Source: Pseudomonas fluorescens (GTDB lineage: Bacteria; Pseudomonadota; Gammaproteobacteria; Pseudomonadales; Pseudomonadaceae). Taken from it: a stretch of DNA of 64,000 nt. Of this stretch, positions 29,004 to 38,374 are shown piece by piece (within the stretch, counting starts at the first letter, position 1; each line of letters opens with the position of its first letter). The stretch lies in the NCBI RefSeq assembly GCF_902498185.1, contig NZ_CABVIX010000003.1, forward strand, positions 1-64,000, written 5' to 3'. The translations under genes were made by a program, and so were the position numbers. Below the pieces are notes generated by a model that was given only the letters and a program-made list of their open reading frames with translations, ran no database searches and was not told where the DNA came from.

Positions 29004-30902
29004 TCAGATCTCCACCTGCGTCCCCAGCTCGATCACCCGGTTCAGCGGCAGGTTGAAGAAGCGCAGGTTGCCGTTGGCATTCTTCAGCAGGAAGGCGAAC
29101 AGCGCCCCGCGCCAGCGGGACATGCCTTCCAGGCGCGAGGCGATCACCGTCTCGCGGCTGAGGAAGTAGGTCGTGCGCATGGGACTGAAATCCAACGCCT
29201 CCAGGTGGCACAACTTGAGCGCCGCGGGCACGTCGGGCTCATCCATGAAGCCGAAATGCAGCAGTACCCGGAAGAAGCCCTCTCCGTAGGATTCGACTTC
29301 GAACTGCTCCTGCGGCGGCACCCTGGGCCGGTCCTCGCTGACCACGGTCAACAGCACCACCTGTGAATGCAGCACCTGGTTATGCAGCAGGTTGTGCAAG
29401 AGCGCGTGAGGCACGGCATCCGGCCGGGCAGTGAGGAAGATCGCGGTGCCTTCGACGCGGTGAGGCGGCTGCACGCTGATGCTGCTGATGAACAACGGCA
29501 GCGGCAGGCTGCCCTCGTCGATGCGCTCCACAAGAATCTGTCTGCCGCGCTTCCAGGTCGTCATCAGGACGAACAGCACGATCCCCGCCAGCACCGGAAA
29601 CGCCCCGCCCTGCACGATCTTCGGCACGTTGGCCGCGAAGAACAGGCCATCGACCAGCAGGCAGCCGATCAATACCGGCACCGCCAGCACAGGCGGCCAC
29701 TTCCACAGCAGCAGCATGACCGACGACATCAGCAAGGTGGTCATCAGCATGGTCCCGGTCACCGCGACGCCGTACGCCGAGGCCAGTGCTCCGGAAGACT
29801 CGAAGCCCAGCACCAGCAGCACCACGCCGACCATCAGCGCCCAGTTCACCGCAGGGATGTAGATCTGCCCCTGCTCGTGGCTCGAGGTGTGCTGGATCTG
29901 CATGCGCGGGATATAGCCCAGCTGAATCGCCTGTCGTGTCAGCGAAAAGGCCCCGGAGATCACCGCCTGCGAGGCGATCACCGTGGCCAAGGTGGCCAGG
30001 CCCACCAACGGCAGCAACGCCCAGGTCGGCGCCAGCAGGTAGAAGGGATTGCGCGCAGCCTCGGGGTTCTGCAACAGCATCGCGCCCTGGCCGAAGTAGT
30101 TGAGCACCAGCGCTGGCAGCACCAGGGCAAACCAGGCACGGGCGATCGGCTTGCGGCCGAAGTGACCCATGTCGGCGTACAGCGCCTCTGCGCCGGTCAG
30201 CGCCAGTACCACGGCACCGAGCACCGCCACGCCAATGCCTGGATGGACGATGAAAAAGCGCACCGCCCAGGCAGGGTTCAGCGCCTTGAGCACTTCCGGG
30301 CTCTGCATGATTCCATGCACGCCAAGCGCCGCCAGCACCAGGAACCAGGTGACCATCACCGGCCCGAAGAGAATCCCGATGCGCGCGGTGCCGTGCTTCT
30401 GGATCAGGAAAAGCGCCACCAGCACCACCACCGCGATCGGCACTACCCAGTGATCGATGCCCTCGAAGGCCAGCCCCATGCCTTCTACCGCCGAGAGCAC
30501 TGAGATCGCCGGCGTGATCATGCTGTCGCCGTAGAACAGCGCGGCCCCGACCAGCCCGCAGGCGACCATCAGCATGCGCAGCCTGGGGTACGGCGCCGAT
30601 GCCCGCCGTGCCAGGGCGGTCAACGCCATGGTGCCGCCTTCGCCCTGGTTGTCGGCGCGCAGGATGAACGCCATGTACTTGAACGAGACCACCCAGATCA
30701 GTGACCAGAAGATCAGCGCGAGAATGCCCAGCACCCCGTCATGATTGACCGGAACGCCATAACTGCCCGAGAAGACTTCCTTGAGGGTATACAAAGGGCT
30801 GGTGCCGATATCGCCATAGACCACCCCGACCGCTGCCACAAGCAGGCTCAACGGCTTTGCTGCCTTATGCCCGGTATCGGCCTGACTGCTTGCCTGAACC
30901 AT
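29004..30902 (-). CDS. kup: Low-affinity potassium transport protein Kup
   Basis: Proton-coupled K+ uptake protein of the KUP/HAK/KT family. It shows the N-terminal signature [19 protein letters not shown], about 12 membrane helices through residue 450, and a cytosolic C-terminal domain ending [12 protein letters not shown]; 632 residues. The ATG at 30902 is preceded by GGGAG at six bases; a longer open frame upstream runs into the rimO promoter region and is rejected. It converges on the AcvB-type gene with only two bases between the stops. Confidence 0.96.
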   Translation of the reverse strand: MVQASSQADTGHKAAKPLSLLVAAVGVVYGDIGTSPLYTLKEVFSGSYGVPVNHDGVLGILALIFWSLIWVVSFKYMAFILRADNQGEGGTMALTALARRASAPYPRLRMLMVACGLVGAALFYGDSMITPAISVLSAVEGMGLAFEGIDHWVVPIAVVVLVALFLIQKHGTARIGILFGPVMVTWFLVLAALGVHGIMQSPEVLKALNPAWAVRFFIVHPGIGVAVLGAVVLALTGAEALYADMGHFGRKPIARAWFALVLPALVLNYFGQGAMLLQNPEAARNPFYLLAPTWALLPLVGLATLATVIASQAVISGAFSLTRQAIQLGYIPRMQIQHTSSHEQGQIYIPAVNWALMVGVVLLVLGFESSGALASAYGVAVTGTMLMTTLLMSSVMLLLWKWPPVLAVPVLIGCLLVDGLFFAANVPKIVQGGAFPVLAGIVLFVLMTTWKRGRQILVERIDEGSLPLPLFISSISVQPPHRVEGTAIFLTARPDAVPHALLHNLLHNQVLHSQVVLLTVVSEDRPRVPPQEQFEVESYGEGFFRVLLHFGFMDEPDVPAALKLCHLEALDFSPMRTTYFLSRETVIASRLEGMSRWRGALFAFLLKNANGNLRFFNLPLNRVIELGTQVEI

Positions 30903-31137
30903 CGACCACTCCCACGAACGGCCCGCAGGCCTGAAGCAATTCACATCGATATTGCCACCCCTGCAACCGCCGGGCGTGACGCGGCGAAGCATAGCGCAGC
31001 GTTCGTCGCTTTTCTGCTGGTCAAGTGACAGTGCGCTCGCTAGAATTGCGCACTTTTTGATCAGAGGCGCGCACAGCGCCCACCAGGACTGCCCCGTCAT
31101 CGACACCAGGCAGCCTTATTCAATACCGAGGTTAGTC

Positions 31138-32475
31138 ATGTCCACCACCCCTACGCCCACCACGCCAAAGGTAGGATTCGTATCACTCGGCTGCCCGAAG
31201 GCCTTGGTCGACTCCGAACGTATCCTGACCCAGCTGCGCATGGAAGGCTACGAAGTCGTGCCCACCTACGAGGACGCCGATGTCGTGGTGGTCAACACCT
31301 GCGGCTTCATCGACAGCGCCAAGGCCGAATCCCTTGAAGTGATCGGCGAAGCCATCAAGGAAAACGGCAAGGTCATCGTCACCGGCTGCATGGGCGTCGA
31401 GGAAGGCAGCATTCGTGATGTGCACCCAAGCGTGCTTTCGGTCACCGGCCCCCAGCAATACGAGCAAGTGGTCAATGCGGTGCACCAGGTGGTGCCGCCA
31501 CGCACCGACCACAACCCGCTGATCGACCTGGTACCGCCACAGGGCGTCAAGCTGACCCCACGCCACTACGCCTACCTGAAGATTTCCGAAGGCTGCAACC
31601 ACAGCTGCAGCTTCTGCATCATCCCTTCGATGCGCGGCAAGCTGGTGAGCCGCCCGGTCGGTGAAGTGCTGAGCGAGGCCGAGCGCCTGGTCAAGGCCGG
31701 CGTCAAGGAGATCCTGGTGATTTCCCAGGACACCAGCGCCTATGGCGTCGACGTCAAGTACAAGACCGATTTCTGGAACGGCCGCCCGGTCAAGACGCGC
31801 ATGCTCGAGCTGTGCGAGGCACTGAGCAGCCTGGGTGCCTGGGTTCGCCTGCACTACGTGTACCCGTACCCGAACGTCGACGATGTGATCCCGTTGATGG
31901 CCGCCGGCAAGATCCTGCCGTACCTGGACATTCCGTTCCAGCATGCCAGCCCGAAAGTGCTCAAGTCGATGAAGCGTCCTGCCTTCGAAGACAAGACCCT
32001 GGCGCGCATCAAGAAGTGGCGCGAGCAGTGCCCTGAGCTGATCATCCGTTCGACCTTCATCGTCGGCTTCCCGGGCGAGACCGAAGAAGACTTCCAGTAC
32101 CTGCTCGACTGGCTCAGCGAAGCCCAGCTCGACCGCGTCGGCTGCTTCCAGTATTCGCCGGTCGAAGGCGCGCCGGCCAATGACCTGGGCCTCACCGAGG
32201 TGCCGGACGAGATCAAGCAGGACCGCTGGGACCGCTTCATGGCTCACCAGCAGGCGATCAGCGCCGCGCGCCTGCAGCAGCGCATCGGCCGGGAGATCGA
32301 GGTACTGATCGACGAAGTCGAGGAACAGGGCTCCGTGGGCCGCAGCTTCTTCGATGCCCCGGAAATCGACGGCAGCGTGTTCATCGATGGCGACCACGGC
32401 TTCAAGCCAGGCGACAAGGTGCGCTGCCGGGTGGTCGATGCCGACGAGTATGACCTGTGGGCCGAGCCTGTCTGA
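31138..32475 (+). CDS. rimO: Ribosomal protein S12 methylthiotransferase RimO
   Basis: Radical SAM enzyme that methylthiolates Asp88 of ribosomal protein S12. Three domains are visible: N-terminal MTTase with cluster Cys ([11 protein letters not shown]19; NTCGF; TGCMG), radical SAM core with C153, C157 and C160 ([13 protein letters not shown]), and a C-terminal TRAM domain ([19 protein letters not shown]). The length is 445 residues. The ATG at 31138 matches the family N-terminus. It is followed by a clear terminator. Confidence 0.97.
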   Translation: MSTTPTPTTPKVGFVSLGCPKALVDSERILTQLRMEGYEVVPTYEDADVVVVNTCGFIDSAKAESLEVIGEAIKENGKVIVTGCMGVEEGSIRDVHPSVLSVTGPQQYEQVVNAVHQVVPPRTDHNPLIDLVPPQGVKLTPRHYAYLKISEGCNHSCSFCIIPSMRGKLVSRPVGEVLSEAERLVKAGVKEILVISQDTSAYGVDVKYKTDFWNGRPVKTRMLELCEALSSLGAWVRLHYVYPYPNVDDVIPLMAAGKILPYLDIPFQHASPKVLKSMKRPAFEDKTLARIKKWREQCPELIIRSTFIVGFPGETEEDFQYLLDWLSEAQLDRVGCFQYSPVEGAPANDLGLTEVPDEIKQDRWDRFMAHQQAISAARLQQRIGREIEVLIDEVEEQGSVGRSFFDAPEIDGSVFIDGDHGFKPGDKVRCRVVDADEYDLWAEPV

Positions 32476-32492
32476 GGCTTTTCCTGACAACA

Positions 32493-32518
32493 GGCCCCGC
32501 CCACTGGCGGGGCTTTTT
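32493..32518 (+). terminator. Terminator of rimO
   Basis: Stem gccccgcc (32494-32501) with ggcggggc (32506-32513) and five Ts, 18 bases past the rimO stop. Confidence 0.9.
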
Positions 32519-32559
32519 GCATCTATGGTTTCTCATCATGCCCCTTGAGGAATGCGCCG

Positions 32560-33015
32560 ATGTCCTGCCCGCTGACCCTGCAGACGCCCCACTTGGGCGA
32601 TTACCCCGAACTGACCCGGTTATGGGAAGCCTCGGTGCGCGCAACCCATGAATTCCTGCCCGACTATTACATCCAGGTGCTGCGCGACCACGTGCTGAGC
32701 CGATACCTGGATGCGGTCATGCTGGTCTGCTGCAGGGACGGCGCACGTATCTGCGGCTTCGCCGGGGTAGCCAACGGACGTCTCGACATGCTGTTCGTCG
32801 CGCCGCAGGACCACGGCCGGGGTATTGGCAAGCGCCTGCTGCGCCATGCAGTCCGGGAACTCGACGTCCGCAGCCTGGACGTCAACGAGCAGAACATCCA
32901 TGCGCTGGGCTTCTACTTGCGGCAGGGGTTCGAAGTGACAGGCCGCTCGGAAACGGATGGCTTGGGTCAGCCGTATCCCCTACTCCACATGCGGCTAATT
33001 CCTACAGAGTCCTAG
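32560..33015 (+). CDS. GNAT-family N-acetyltransferase
   Basis: A 151-residue acetyl-CoA-dependent acyltransferase. The GNAT motif A (RLDMLFVAPQDHGRGIGKRL, with the RGIGK acetyl-CoA pyrophosphate loop) is clear, as is the later NEQNIHALGFYLRQGFE motif. The substrate is unknown; the fold resembles the YjaB/ElaA-like group. The ATG at 32560 is preceded by GAGG nine bases upstream; a TTG five codons earlier overlaps that site. It stands alone after the rimO terminator. Confidence 0.9.
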   Translation: MSCPLTLQTPHLGDYPELTRLWEASVRATHEFLPDYYIQVLRDHVLSRYLDAVMLVCCRDGARICGFAGVANGRLDMLFVAPQDHGRGIGKRLLRHAVRELDVRSLDVNEQNIHALGFYLRQGFEVTGRSETDGLGQPYPLLHMRLIPTES

Positions 33016-33156
33016 GACCATGGCCTAGGAAGACGTAAGCGCCGTCCGAAAATCCCCAGCCAGTCGATAAAGCGTGCAAACCGTGCAGGTTCCCGGCCTC
33101 TAAGCAGCCAAGGCAGGTACAATGAGCGCCTTATCCCCTGCACTGCGACCGCCCTC

Positions 33157-33867
33157 ATGTCTGAACCCGTCCGCCTCTCCAAACGCCTTATCGAACAGCT
33201 CGGCTGCTCCCGCCGTGAAGCCGAGTTGTATATCGAGGGGGGCTGGGTCTCGGTGGATGGCGTGGTGGTCGAGCAGCCGCAGTTCAAGGTCGAAGACCAG
33301 CGCGTCGAGCTGTTGCCCGGTGCACGCGCCGATGCCCTGGAACCTGTGACCCTGTTGCTCAACCAGCCGGTGGAACTGGGCGTCGAAGCGGCCCGCGACA
33401 GCATGAACATGACCAACCTGTCACAGACCCATGTTCAGACCGTGCGCCCGCTGCATGGGCATTTCCTGCGCCAGGAGTGCATTGCGCCGCTGCAGCCTGG
33501 CGCGAGCGGCCTGCAGATCTTCACCCAGGACTGGCGGGTCACTCGCAAGATCAACGCCGACCTCGCGCGCCTCGAGCAGGAATACATCGTCGAGGTACGT
33601 GGCCAAGCCTCCCCGCAGGCGCTCGAACGCCTGGCCCGTGGCGTGGTGCGCAAGGGCCGTGAACTGCCCAAGGCCAAGGCCAGCTGGCAGAACGAGACCC
33701 ACCTGCGCCTGGCGGTGAAAAACCCGTTGCCCGGCCAGATCGCCGAACTGTGCGCAGGCCTGGGACTCGAGGTGGTCGGCATGCGCCGGATCCGCCTGGG
33801 CGGCGTGAGCATGGGCAAGCTGCCACTGGGCCAATGGCGCTACGTGGCCAGCACCGAAAGATTCTAG
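33157..33867 (+). CDS. S4-domain RluF/RsuA-like protein lacking the catalytic Asp
   Basis: A 236-residue protein with an N-terminal S4 RNA-binding domain (RLSKRLIEQLGCSRREAELY, residues 6-25) and a pseudouridine-synthase-like domain. The position of the family motif GRLDxxxxGL reads APLQPGASGL (110-119), so the catalytic Asp is Gln113 and the preceding Arg is Pro. The usual KPxGxxT segment is also degraded (LNQPVELGVE). Length and fold match RluB/E/F/RsuA relatives, but activity as a pseudouridine synthase is doubtful. The frame is intact, so it is not a pseudogene. Confidence 0.85.
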   Translation: MSEPVRLSKRLIEQLGCSRREAELYIEGGWVSVDGVVVEQPQFKVEDQRVELLPGARADALEPVTLLLNQPVELGVEAARDSMNMTNLSQTHVQTVRPLHGHFLRQECIAPLQPGASGLQIFTQDWRVTRKINADLARLEQEYIVEVRGQASPQALERLARGVVRKGRELPKAKASWQNETHLRLAVKNPLPGQIAELCAGLGLEVVGMRRIRLGGVSMGKLPLGQWRYVASTERF

Positions 33868-33914
33868 CAATACGGCCGCGCCACGCAGGCGCGGCTCTCG
33901 AACAGGATTGGTTT

Positions 33915-34376
33915 ATGACTCACAACGATGTACTGCGTAGCCTTCGCTACATGATCAACGTCAATGATGCCCAGGTGGTCGCGATCATCGGCCTCTCGGG
34001 ACTCGAAGTCTCTCTCGAGGACGTGCTCACCTACCTGAAGAAAGAAGAAGAGCCGGGCTTCGTGCGCTGCCCAGACCGGGTCATGGCCCACTTCCTCGAT
34101 GGCCTGGTGATCCACAAGCGCGGCCGAGACAACAGCCGCCCGCCACAGCCGGTTGAAGTCCCCGTGACCAACAACAGCATTCTCAAGAAGCTGCGGGTTG
34201 CCTTCGAGCTCAAGGAAGACGACCTGCACGCGGTGCTCAAGGCCGCGAACTTCCCCGTGTCCAAGCCGGAGCTGAGCGCGCTGTTCCGCAAGGTCGGCCA
34301 TGAGAACTACCGCCCCTGCGGCGACCAGCTGCTGCGCAACTTCCTCAAGGGCCTGACCCTGCGCGTGCGCGGCTGA
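33915..34376 (+). CDS. DUF1456 (YehS) family protein
   Basis: A 153-residue protein with two copies of the DUF1456 domain: LRSLRYMINVNDAQVVAIIG (residues about 7-26) and LKKLRVAFELKEDDLHAVLK (about 93-112), each followed by a conserved (F/Y)xxCxDxxMxxFLxGL-like end. The function is unknown; nucleic-acid binding is sometimes suggested. It begins 47 bases after the S4 protein gene and is followed six bases later by trmO, so the three may form an operon. Confidence 0.9.
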   Translation: MTHNDVLRSLRYMINVNDAQVVAIIGLSGLEVSLEDVLTYLKKEEEPGFVRCPDRVMAHFLDGLVIHKRGRDNSRPPQPVEVPVTNNSILKKLRVAFELKEDDLHAVLKAANFPVSKPELSALFRKVGHENYRPCGDQLLRNFLKGLTLRVRG

Positions 34377-34382
34377 GCCCTG

Positions 34383-35078
34383 ATGACCCATAGCGTTTCG
34401 CCGGTCGGCATCGTTCGCTCCTGCTTCAAGGAAAAGTTCGCCATTCCCAGGCAGCCGCAACTGGCACCGGCGGCGCGCGGCGTGCTGGAACTGCTGCCGC
34501 CGTTCGACCAGGGGGACGCGGTGGCGGGACTTGAGCAGGTCAGCCATGTGTGGCTGCTGTTCCTGTTTCACCAGGCGCTGGAAGACAAGCCACGGTTGAA
34601 GGTGCGTCCGCCGCGCCTGGGCGGCAACAAGACGATGGGGGTATTCGCCACGCGGGCCACGCACCGGCCCAATGGCATCGGTCAATCGGTGGTCCGCCTC
34701 GAGGGCGTCGAGCCGGGGCGCTTGCTGCTCTCGGGGATCGACTTGCTTGACGGTACGCCGGTGCTCGACATCAAGCCCTACGTCCCCTACGCGGACAGCA
34801 TCGTCGATGCCTGCAACCAGATGGCCAGCCAGGCGCCCGAGCCCATTGCCGTGGCGTGGAGTGATATCGCCCTGCCCCAGGCCCGCGAGCATGCGCTGCG
34901 CCTGGAAGAGCCGCTGGTGGAACTGATCGAGCAGTGCCTGGCGCAGGATCCGCGGCCGGCGTATCAGGTCCCTGCGCCTGAGCGGGTATATGGGGTGAAG
35001 TTCTGGGATGTGCAGGTGCGCTGGCACTATCCACAGCCGGACCGGATCCGGGTGCTGGAAGTGGTACTTGAGGGGTGA
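34383..35078 (+). CDS. trmO: tRNA m6t6A37 methyltransferase TrmO (TsaA/YaeB)
   Basis: SAM-dependent enzyme that N6-methylates t6A37 in tRNA-Thr. The family beta-barrel core shows VGIVRSCFKEKFAIPRQ near the N-terminus, the characteristic FATRATHRPNGIGQSVVRLE (about residues 89-108), and LDGTPVLDIKPYVPYAD. The length is 231 residues. It lies six bases after the DUF1456 gene on the same strand. Confidence 0.94.
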   Translation: MTHSVSPVGIVRSCFKEKFAIPRQPQLAPAARGVLELLPPFDQGDAVAGLEQVSHVWLLFLFHQALEDKPRLKVRPPRLGGNKTMGVFATRATHRPNGIGQSVVRLEGVEPGRLLLSGIDLLDGTPVLDIKPYVPYADSIVDACNQMASQAPEPIAVAWSDIALPQAREHALRLEEPLVELIEQCLAQDPRPAYQVPAPERVYGVKFWDVQVRWHYPQPDRIRVLEVVLEG

Positions 35079-35128
35079 TCTGGATTGCGCAACACCGTAT
35101 TGGGAGCAATCCAATTCGTGGGGAGCAA

Positions 35129-35191
35129 CTTCAGCCGCGAACACCGGCGCAGCCGGTGCCAGGCACCGCGTCAACTTCTTCGCGGCTGAAG
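35129..35191. repeat. REP-type inverted repeat
   Basis: The 13-base arm cttcagccgcgaa (35129-35141) is the exact complement of ttcgcggctgaag (35179-35191), with a smaller GC hairpin (caccggcgcagccggtg) between them. The same arm sequence occurs in the pncC-mutS spacer. This is the only notable content of the 238-base gap between trmO and fpr. Confidence 0.75.
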
Positions 35192-35316
35192 CCCACAGGT
35201 CCGGCACAGCCTGAGAGCACTGCTGTACCTGTGGTAGCTGCGGTTCGACACTCCGACTTGCCATCGATGGGCCGCAGAGCGGCCCCAGTCAGTGGTTTCC
35301 TGGGCGACTTGGCCGC

Positions 35317-36096
35317 TTACTTCTCGACGAAGGCACGCTCGATCAGGTAATCGCCCGGCTCGCGCATCCGCGCCGAGATCTTCAGGCCGAAGCTGTCGAG
35401 CACTTCGCTGGTCTCATCGAGCATGCTCGGGCTGCCGCAGATCATCGCGCGGTCGTCCTGCGGGTTGATCGGTGGCAGGCCGATGTCGCTGAACAGCTTG
35501 CCGCTGCGCATCAGGTCGGTCAGGCGGCCCTGGTTCTCGAACGGCTCGCGGGTGACAGTCGGGTAGTAGATCAGCTTGTCACGCAGGGACTCACCAAAGA
35601 ACTCGTTCTGCGGCAGGTGCTCGGTGATGAACTCGCGGTAGGCCACTTCGTTGACGTAGCGCACACCGTGCACCAGGATCACTTTTTCGAAGCGCTCGTA
35701 GGTCTCCGGGTCCTGGATGACGCTCATGAATGGCGCCAGGCCAGTGCCGGTGCTCAGCAGGTACAGGTGCTTGCCCGGATTGAGGTCGTCAAGCACCAGG
35801 GTGCCGGTAGGCTTCTTGCTGATGATGACCTCGTCGCCTTCCTTGAGGTGCTGCAGCTGGGAAGTCAGCGGGCCGTCTGGCACCTTGATGCTGAAGAATT
35901 CCAGATGCTCTTCCCAGTTAGGGCTGGCGATCGAGTAGGCGCGCATGAGCGGGCGGCCGTTAGGCTGTTGCAGGCCGATCATCACGAACTGACCGTTCTC
36001 GAAGCGCAGGCCGGGATCGCGGGTGCACTTGAAGCTGAACAGGGTGTCATTCCAGTGATGAACACTGAGGACACGTTCGTGGTTCATGTTGCTCAT
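35317..36096 (-). CDS. fpr: Ferredoxin-NADP+ reductase
   Basis: FAD flavoenzyme that exchanges electrons between NADPH and ferredoxin or flavodoxin and supports oxidative-stress defence. FAD-binding RAYSIASP and NADP-binding LLSTGTGLAPFMS motifs are visible; the C-terminus FVEK follows the bacterial FNR class. The length is 259 residues, start MSNMNHERVLS, with AGGAG seven bases upstream. It is transcribed divergently from finR across 119 bases, the arrangement known from P. putida, where FinR activates fpr. Confidence 0.96.
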   Translation of the reverse strand: MSNMNHERVLSVHHWNDTLFSFKCTRDPGLRFENGQFVMIGLQQPNGRPLMRAYSIASPNWEEHLEFFSIKVPDGPLTSQLQHLKEGDEVIISKKPTGTLVLDDLNPGKHLYLLSTGTGLAPFMSVIQDPETYERFEKVILVHGVRYVNEVAYREFITEHLPQNEFFGESLRDKLIYYPTVTREPFENQGRLTDLMRSGKLFSDIGLPPINPQDDRAMICGSPSMLDETSEVLDSFGLKISARMREPGDYLIERAFVEK

Positions 36097-36215
36097 GTAC
36101 GGGCTCCTGAAAAAAAACGCTGCGCTGACCAAGAGCGCGATTGCGCGATAGTGTAGAGGCAGCGACAATATCTGTTAAATGAATTATCAAGATATGTGTT
36201 ATCGGTTATATAGAT

Positions 36216-37142
36216 ATGCGATTTACTCTTCGACAACTGCAAGTATTCGTCGCCGTCGCCCAGCACCAGAGCGTGTCACGGGCTGCTGGCATGCTCGCGC
36301 TGTCGCAGTCGGCGGCGAGTACGTCGATCACCGAACTCGAGCGTCAATCAAGCTGCCAATTGTTCGATCGCGCGGGCAAGCGCCTGAGCCTCAACGCCCT
36401 GGGGCACCAGTTGCTGCCCCAGGCCGTGGCCCTGCTCGACCAGGCCAAGGAGATCGAAGACCTGCTCAACGGCAAGTCTGCCTTCGGCTCGCTCGCCGTC
36501 GGTGCAACCCTGACCATCGGCAACTACCTGGCCACGCTGCTGATCGGCAGCTTCATGCAGAAACACCCCGAGAGCCAGGTCAAGCTGCATGTGCAGAACA
36601 CTGCGCACATCGTGCACCAGGTCGCCCATTATGAAATTGACCTGGGCCTGATCGAGGGCGATTGCAACCACCCGAACCTGGAAGTGCAATCCTGGGTCGA
36701 GGATGAACTGGTGGTGTTCTGCGCGCCTCAGCACCCCTTGGCGAAGATCGGCCGCGCGGACATCGAGGCGCTCTCCCGCGAGGCCTGGATCCTGCGCGAG
36801 CAGGGCTCGGGCACCCGGCTGACCTTTGACCAGGCCATGCGTCATCATCGCGCCAACCTCAATATCCGTCTTGAGCTGGAGCACACCGAAGCGATCAAGC
36901 GTGCCGTGGAGTCGGGGCTGGGTATCGGCTGCATCTCTCGCCTGGCCCTGCGGGATGCGTTCCGCCGCGGCAGCCTGGTGCCGGTGGAAACCCCCGAGCT
37001 CGATCTGGCGCGGCAGTTCTACTTCATCTGGCACAAACAGAAGTACCAGACCTCGGCCATGCGAGAATTTCTGGAACTGTGCCGCAGCTTCACCGCAGGC
37101 GTGCGGCGCAGCGACGAAATCGTCCTGCCGCCGATCGCCTGA
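36216..37142 (+). CDS. finR: LysR-type regulator FinR
   Basis: LysR regulator that activates fpr under superoxide stress in P. putida. It has an N-terminal winged helix-turn-helix (FTLRQLQVFVAVAQHQSVSR, residues 2-21, and SQSAASTSITELERQ) and a periplasmic-binding-like sensor domain; 308 residues. The divergent position next to fpr and close match to the remembered FinR support the name. The shared 119-base gap should hold the FinR site. Confidence 0.9.
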   Translation: MRFTLRQLQVFVAVAQHQSVSRAAGMLALSQSAASTSITELERQSSCQLFDRAGKRLSLNALGHQLLPQAVALLDQAKEIEDLLNGKSAFGSLAVGATLTIGNYLATLLIGSFMQKHPESQVKLHVQNTAHIVHQVAHYEIDLGLIEGDCNHPNLEVQSWVEDELVVFCAPQHPLAKIGRADIEALSREAWILREQGSGTRLTFDQAMRHHRANLNIRLELEHTEAIKRAVESGLGIGCISRLALRDAFRRGSLVPVETPELDLARQFYFIWHKQKYQTSAMREFLELCRSFTAGVRRSDEIVLPPIA

Positions 37143-37145
37143 CGC

Positions 37146-37508
37146 TCAGAGCAGGATCACGCCCCAGACCAGCGCGATCATGGTCAGGGCCACCAATTGC
37201 GCAGCACTGCCCATGTCCTTGGCATTCTTCGACAGCGGGTGGCGGTCAAGGGAGATGCGGTCAATGGCCGCCTCCACCGCCGAATTGAACAGCTCGACGA
37301 TCAGGCCGAGCATGCTCACGGCAATCAGGATCGCCCGCTCGGCGCGGCTGACCGGCAACCAGAAGGCCAGCGGGACCAGCAATACATTGAGCAACACCAG
37401 CTGACGAAACGCAGCCTCGCCCTTGAAGGCAGCCCGCAGGCCATCGAGCGAATACCCAGCGGCGTTGAAGATTCGTTTTAGGCCGGTCTGGCCCTTGAAT
37501 GGCGACAT
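37146..37508 (-). CDS. dgkA: Diacylglycerol kinase
   Basis: Small trimeric inner-membrane kinase that recycles diacylglycerol to phosphatidate. The 120 residues contain three membrane helices and the catalytic signature EAAFRQL plus VELFNSAVEAAIDRIS (about residues 72-87). It converges on finR, with four bases between the stops, and follows the response-regulator gene by 75 bases on the same strand. Confidence 0.95.
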   Translation of the reverse strand: MSPFKGQTGLKRIFNAAGYSLDGLRAAFKGEAAFRQLVLLNVLLVPLAFWLPVSRAERAILIAVSMLGLIVELFNSAVEAAIDRISLDRHPLSKNAKDMGSAAQLVALTMIALVWGVILL

Positions 37509-37583
37509 GGAGAGTCACTTCACCCCGTTAAAGCGCTGCACAATAATGCACGCGGAGTCAAAAAAGCGTGAAGGCAAAATGCC

Positions 37584-38234
37584 TTAACCCTGGGAAACCG
37601 ATTCCAGTTGTTGCAACAGCAGCGCCGCCTGGGTGCGGGTACGGACGTTGAGCTTGCGGAAGATCGCGGTAACGTGGGCCTTGATGGTCGCTTCCGACAC
37701 GCTCAGCTCGTAGGCGATCTGCTTGTTCAGCAGGCCTTCGCAGACCATGGTGAGCACCCGGAACTGCTGCGGCGTCAAGCTGGCCAGGCCCGCGCTGGCG
37801 GCCTTGGCCTCAGGCGAGACATCGACCTTCTCGAATGCCTGGGGCGGCCACCAGACCTCGCCGTCCAACACCTTCTGCACCGCATCCTGGATCACCTTCA
37901 AATCACTCGACTTGGGGATGAAACCGCTGGCGCCGAACTCGCGCGACTTGACTACCACCGCCGCCTCCTCCTGCGCCGAGACCATGACCACCGGCACCTG
38001 CGGATATTGCCCGCGCAGCAGTACCAGGCCGGAGAACCCGTAGGCACCGGGCATGTTCAGGTCCAGCAGGACCAGGTCCCAGTCGGCCTTCTCGGTCAGA
38101 CGGGCTTCCAGCTCGGCAATGCTCGCCACTTCGACCAGGCGTACATCCGGCCCGAGCCCGAGGGTAACGGCTTGGCGCAATGCGCTGCGAAACAACGGGT
38201 GGTCATCGGCTATCAGGATTTCGTACGTTGCCAT
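37584..38234 (-). CDS. erdR: LuxR-family response regulator (ErdR-like)
   Basis: A 216-residue NarL/FixJ-type response regulator: receiver domain with DDHPLFRSAL (acidic pocket), phospho-acceptor Asp in VLLDLNMPG and Lys in FIPKSS, then a C-terminal LuxR-type helix-turn-helix (LTPQQFRVLTMVCEGLLNKQIAYELSVSEATIKAH region). It resembles the regulator ErdR of alcohol/acetate metabolism in pseudomonads; no cognate kinase gene is in the window. The name is from remembered similarity and local gene order. Confidence 0.82.
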   Translation of the reverse strand: MATYEILIADDHPLFRSALRQAVTLGLGPDVRLVEVASIAELEARLTEKADWDLVLLDLNMPGAYGFSGLVLLRGQYPQVPVVMVSAQEEAAVVVKSREFGASGFIPKSSDLKVIQDAVQKVLDGEVWWPPQAFEKVDVSPEAKAASAGLASLTPQQFRVLTMVCEGLLNKQIAYELSVSEATIKAHVTAIFRKLNVRTRTQAALLLQQLESVSQG

Positions 38235-38260
38235 CGATCTCGGATCCTTTCGGCAGCTCA

Positions 38261-38365
38261 AGCGGCAAACTTGAAGTTGCAAGCTACACGCTGCAAGTAA
38301 AAACAAAGCCAACCCAGGGCGGCTGGAGCTTCAAGCCTGTAGCTTAACGCTTAAAGCTTGCCGCT
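38261..38365. repeat. Pseudomonas extragenic repeat with inverted ends
   Basis: A 105-base stretch bounded by agcggcaa (38261-38268) and ttgccgct (38358-38365), filled with variants of gcaagct/agcttcaag/agcttaa. This composition is common in Pseudomonas intergenic repeats. It fills the gap between the response regulator and the DTW gene. Confidence 0.45.
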
Positions 38366-38374
38366 GCCGTAGGA

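Noticed and set aside
33157..33867. Pseudogene status for the S4/PUS-like gene
   Set aside because: The frame is full length with normal codon use, and the S4 domain is intact; only catalytic residues differ.
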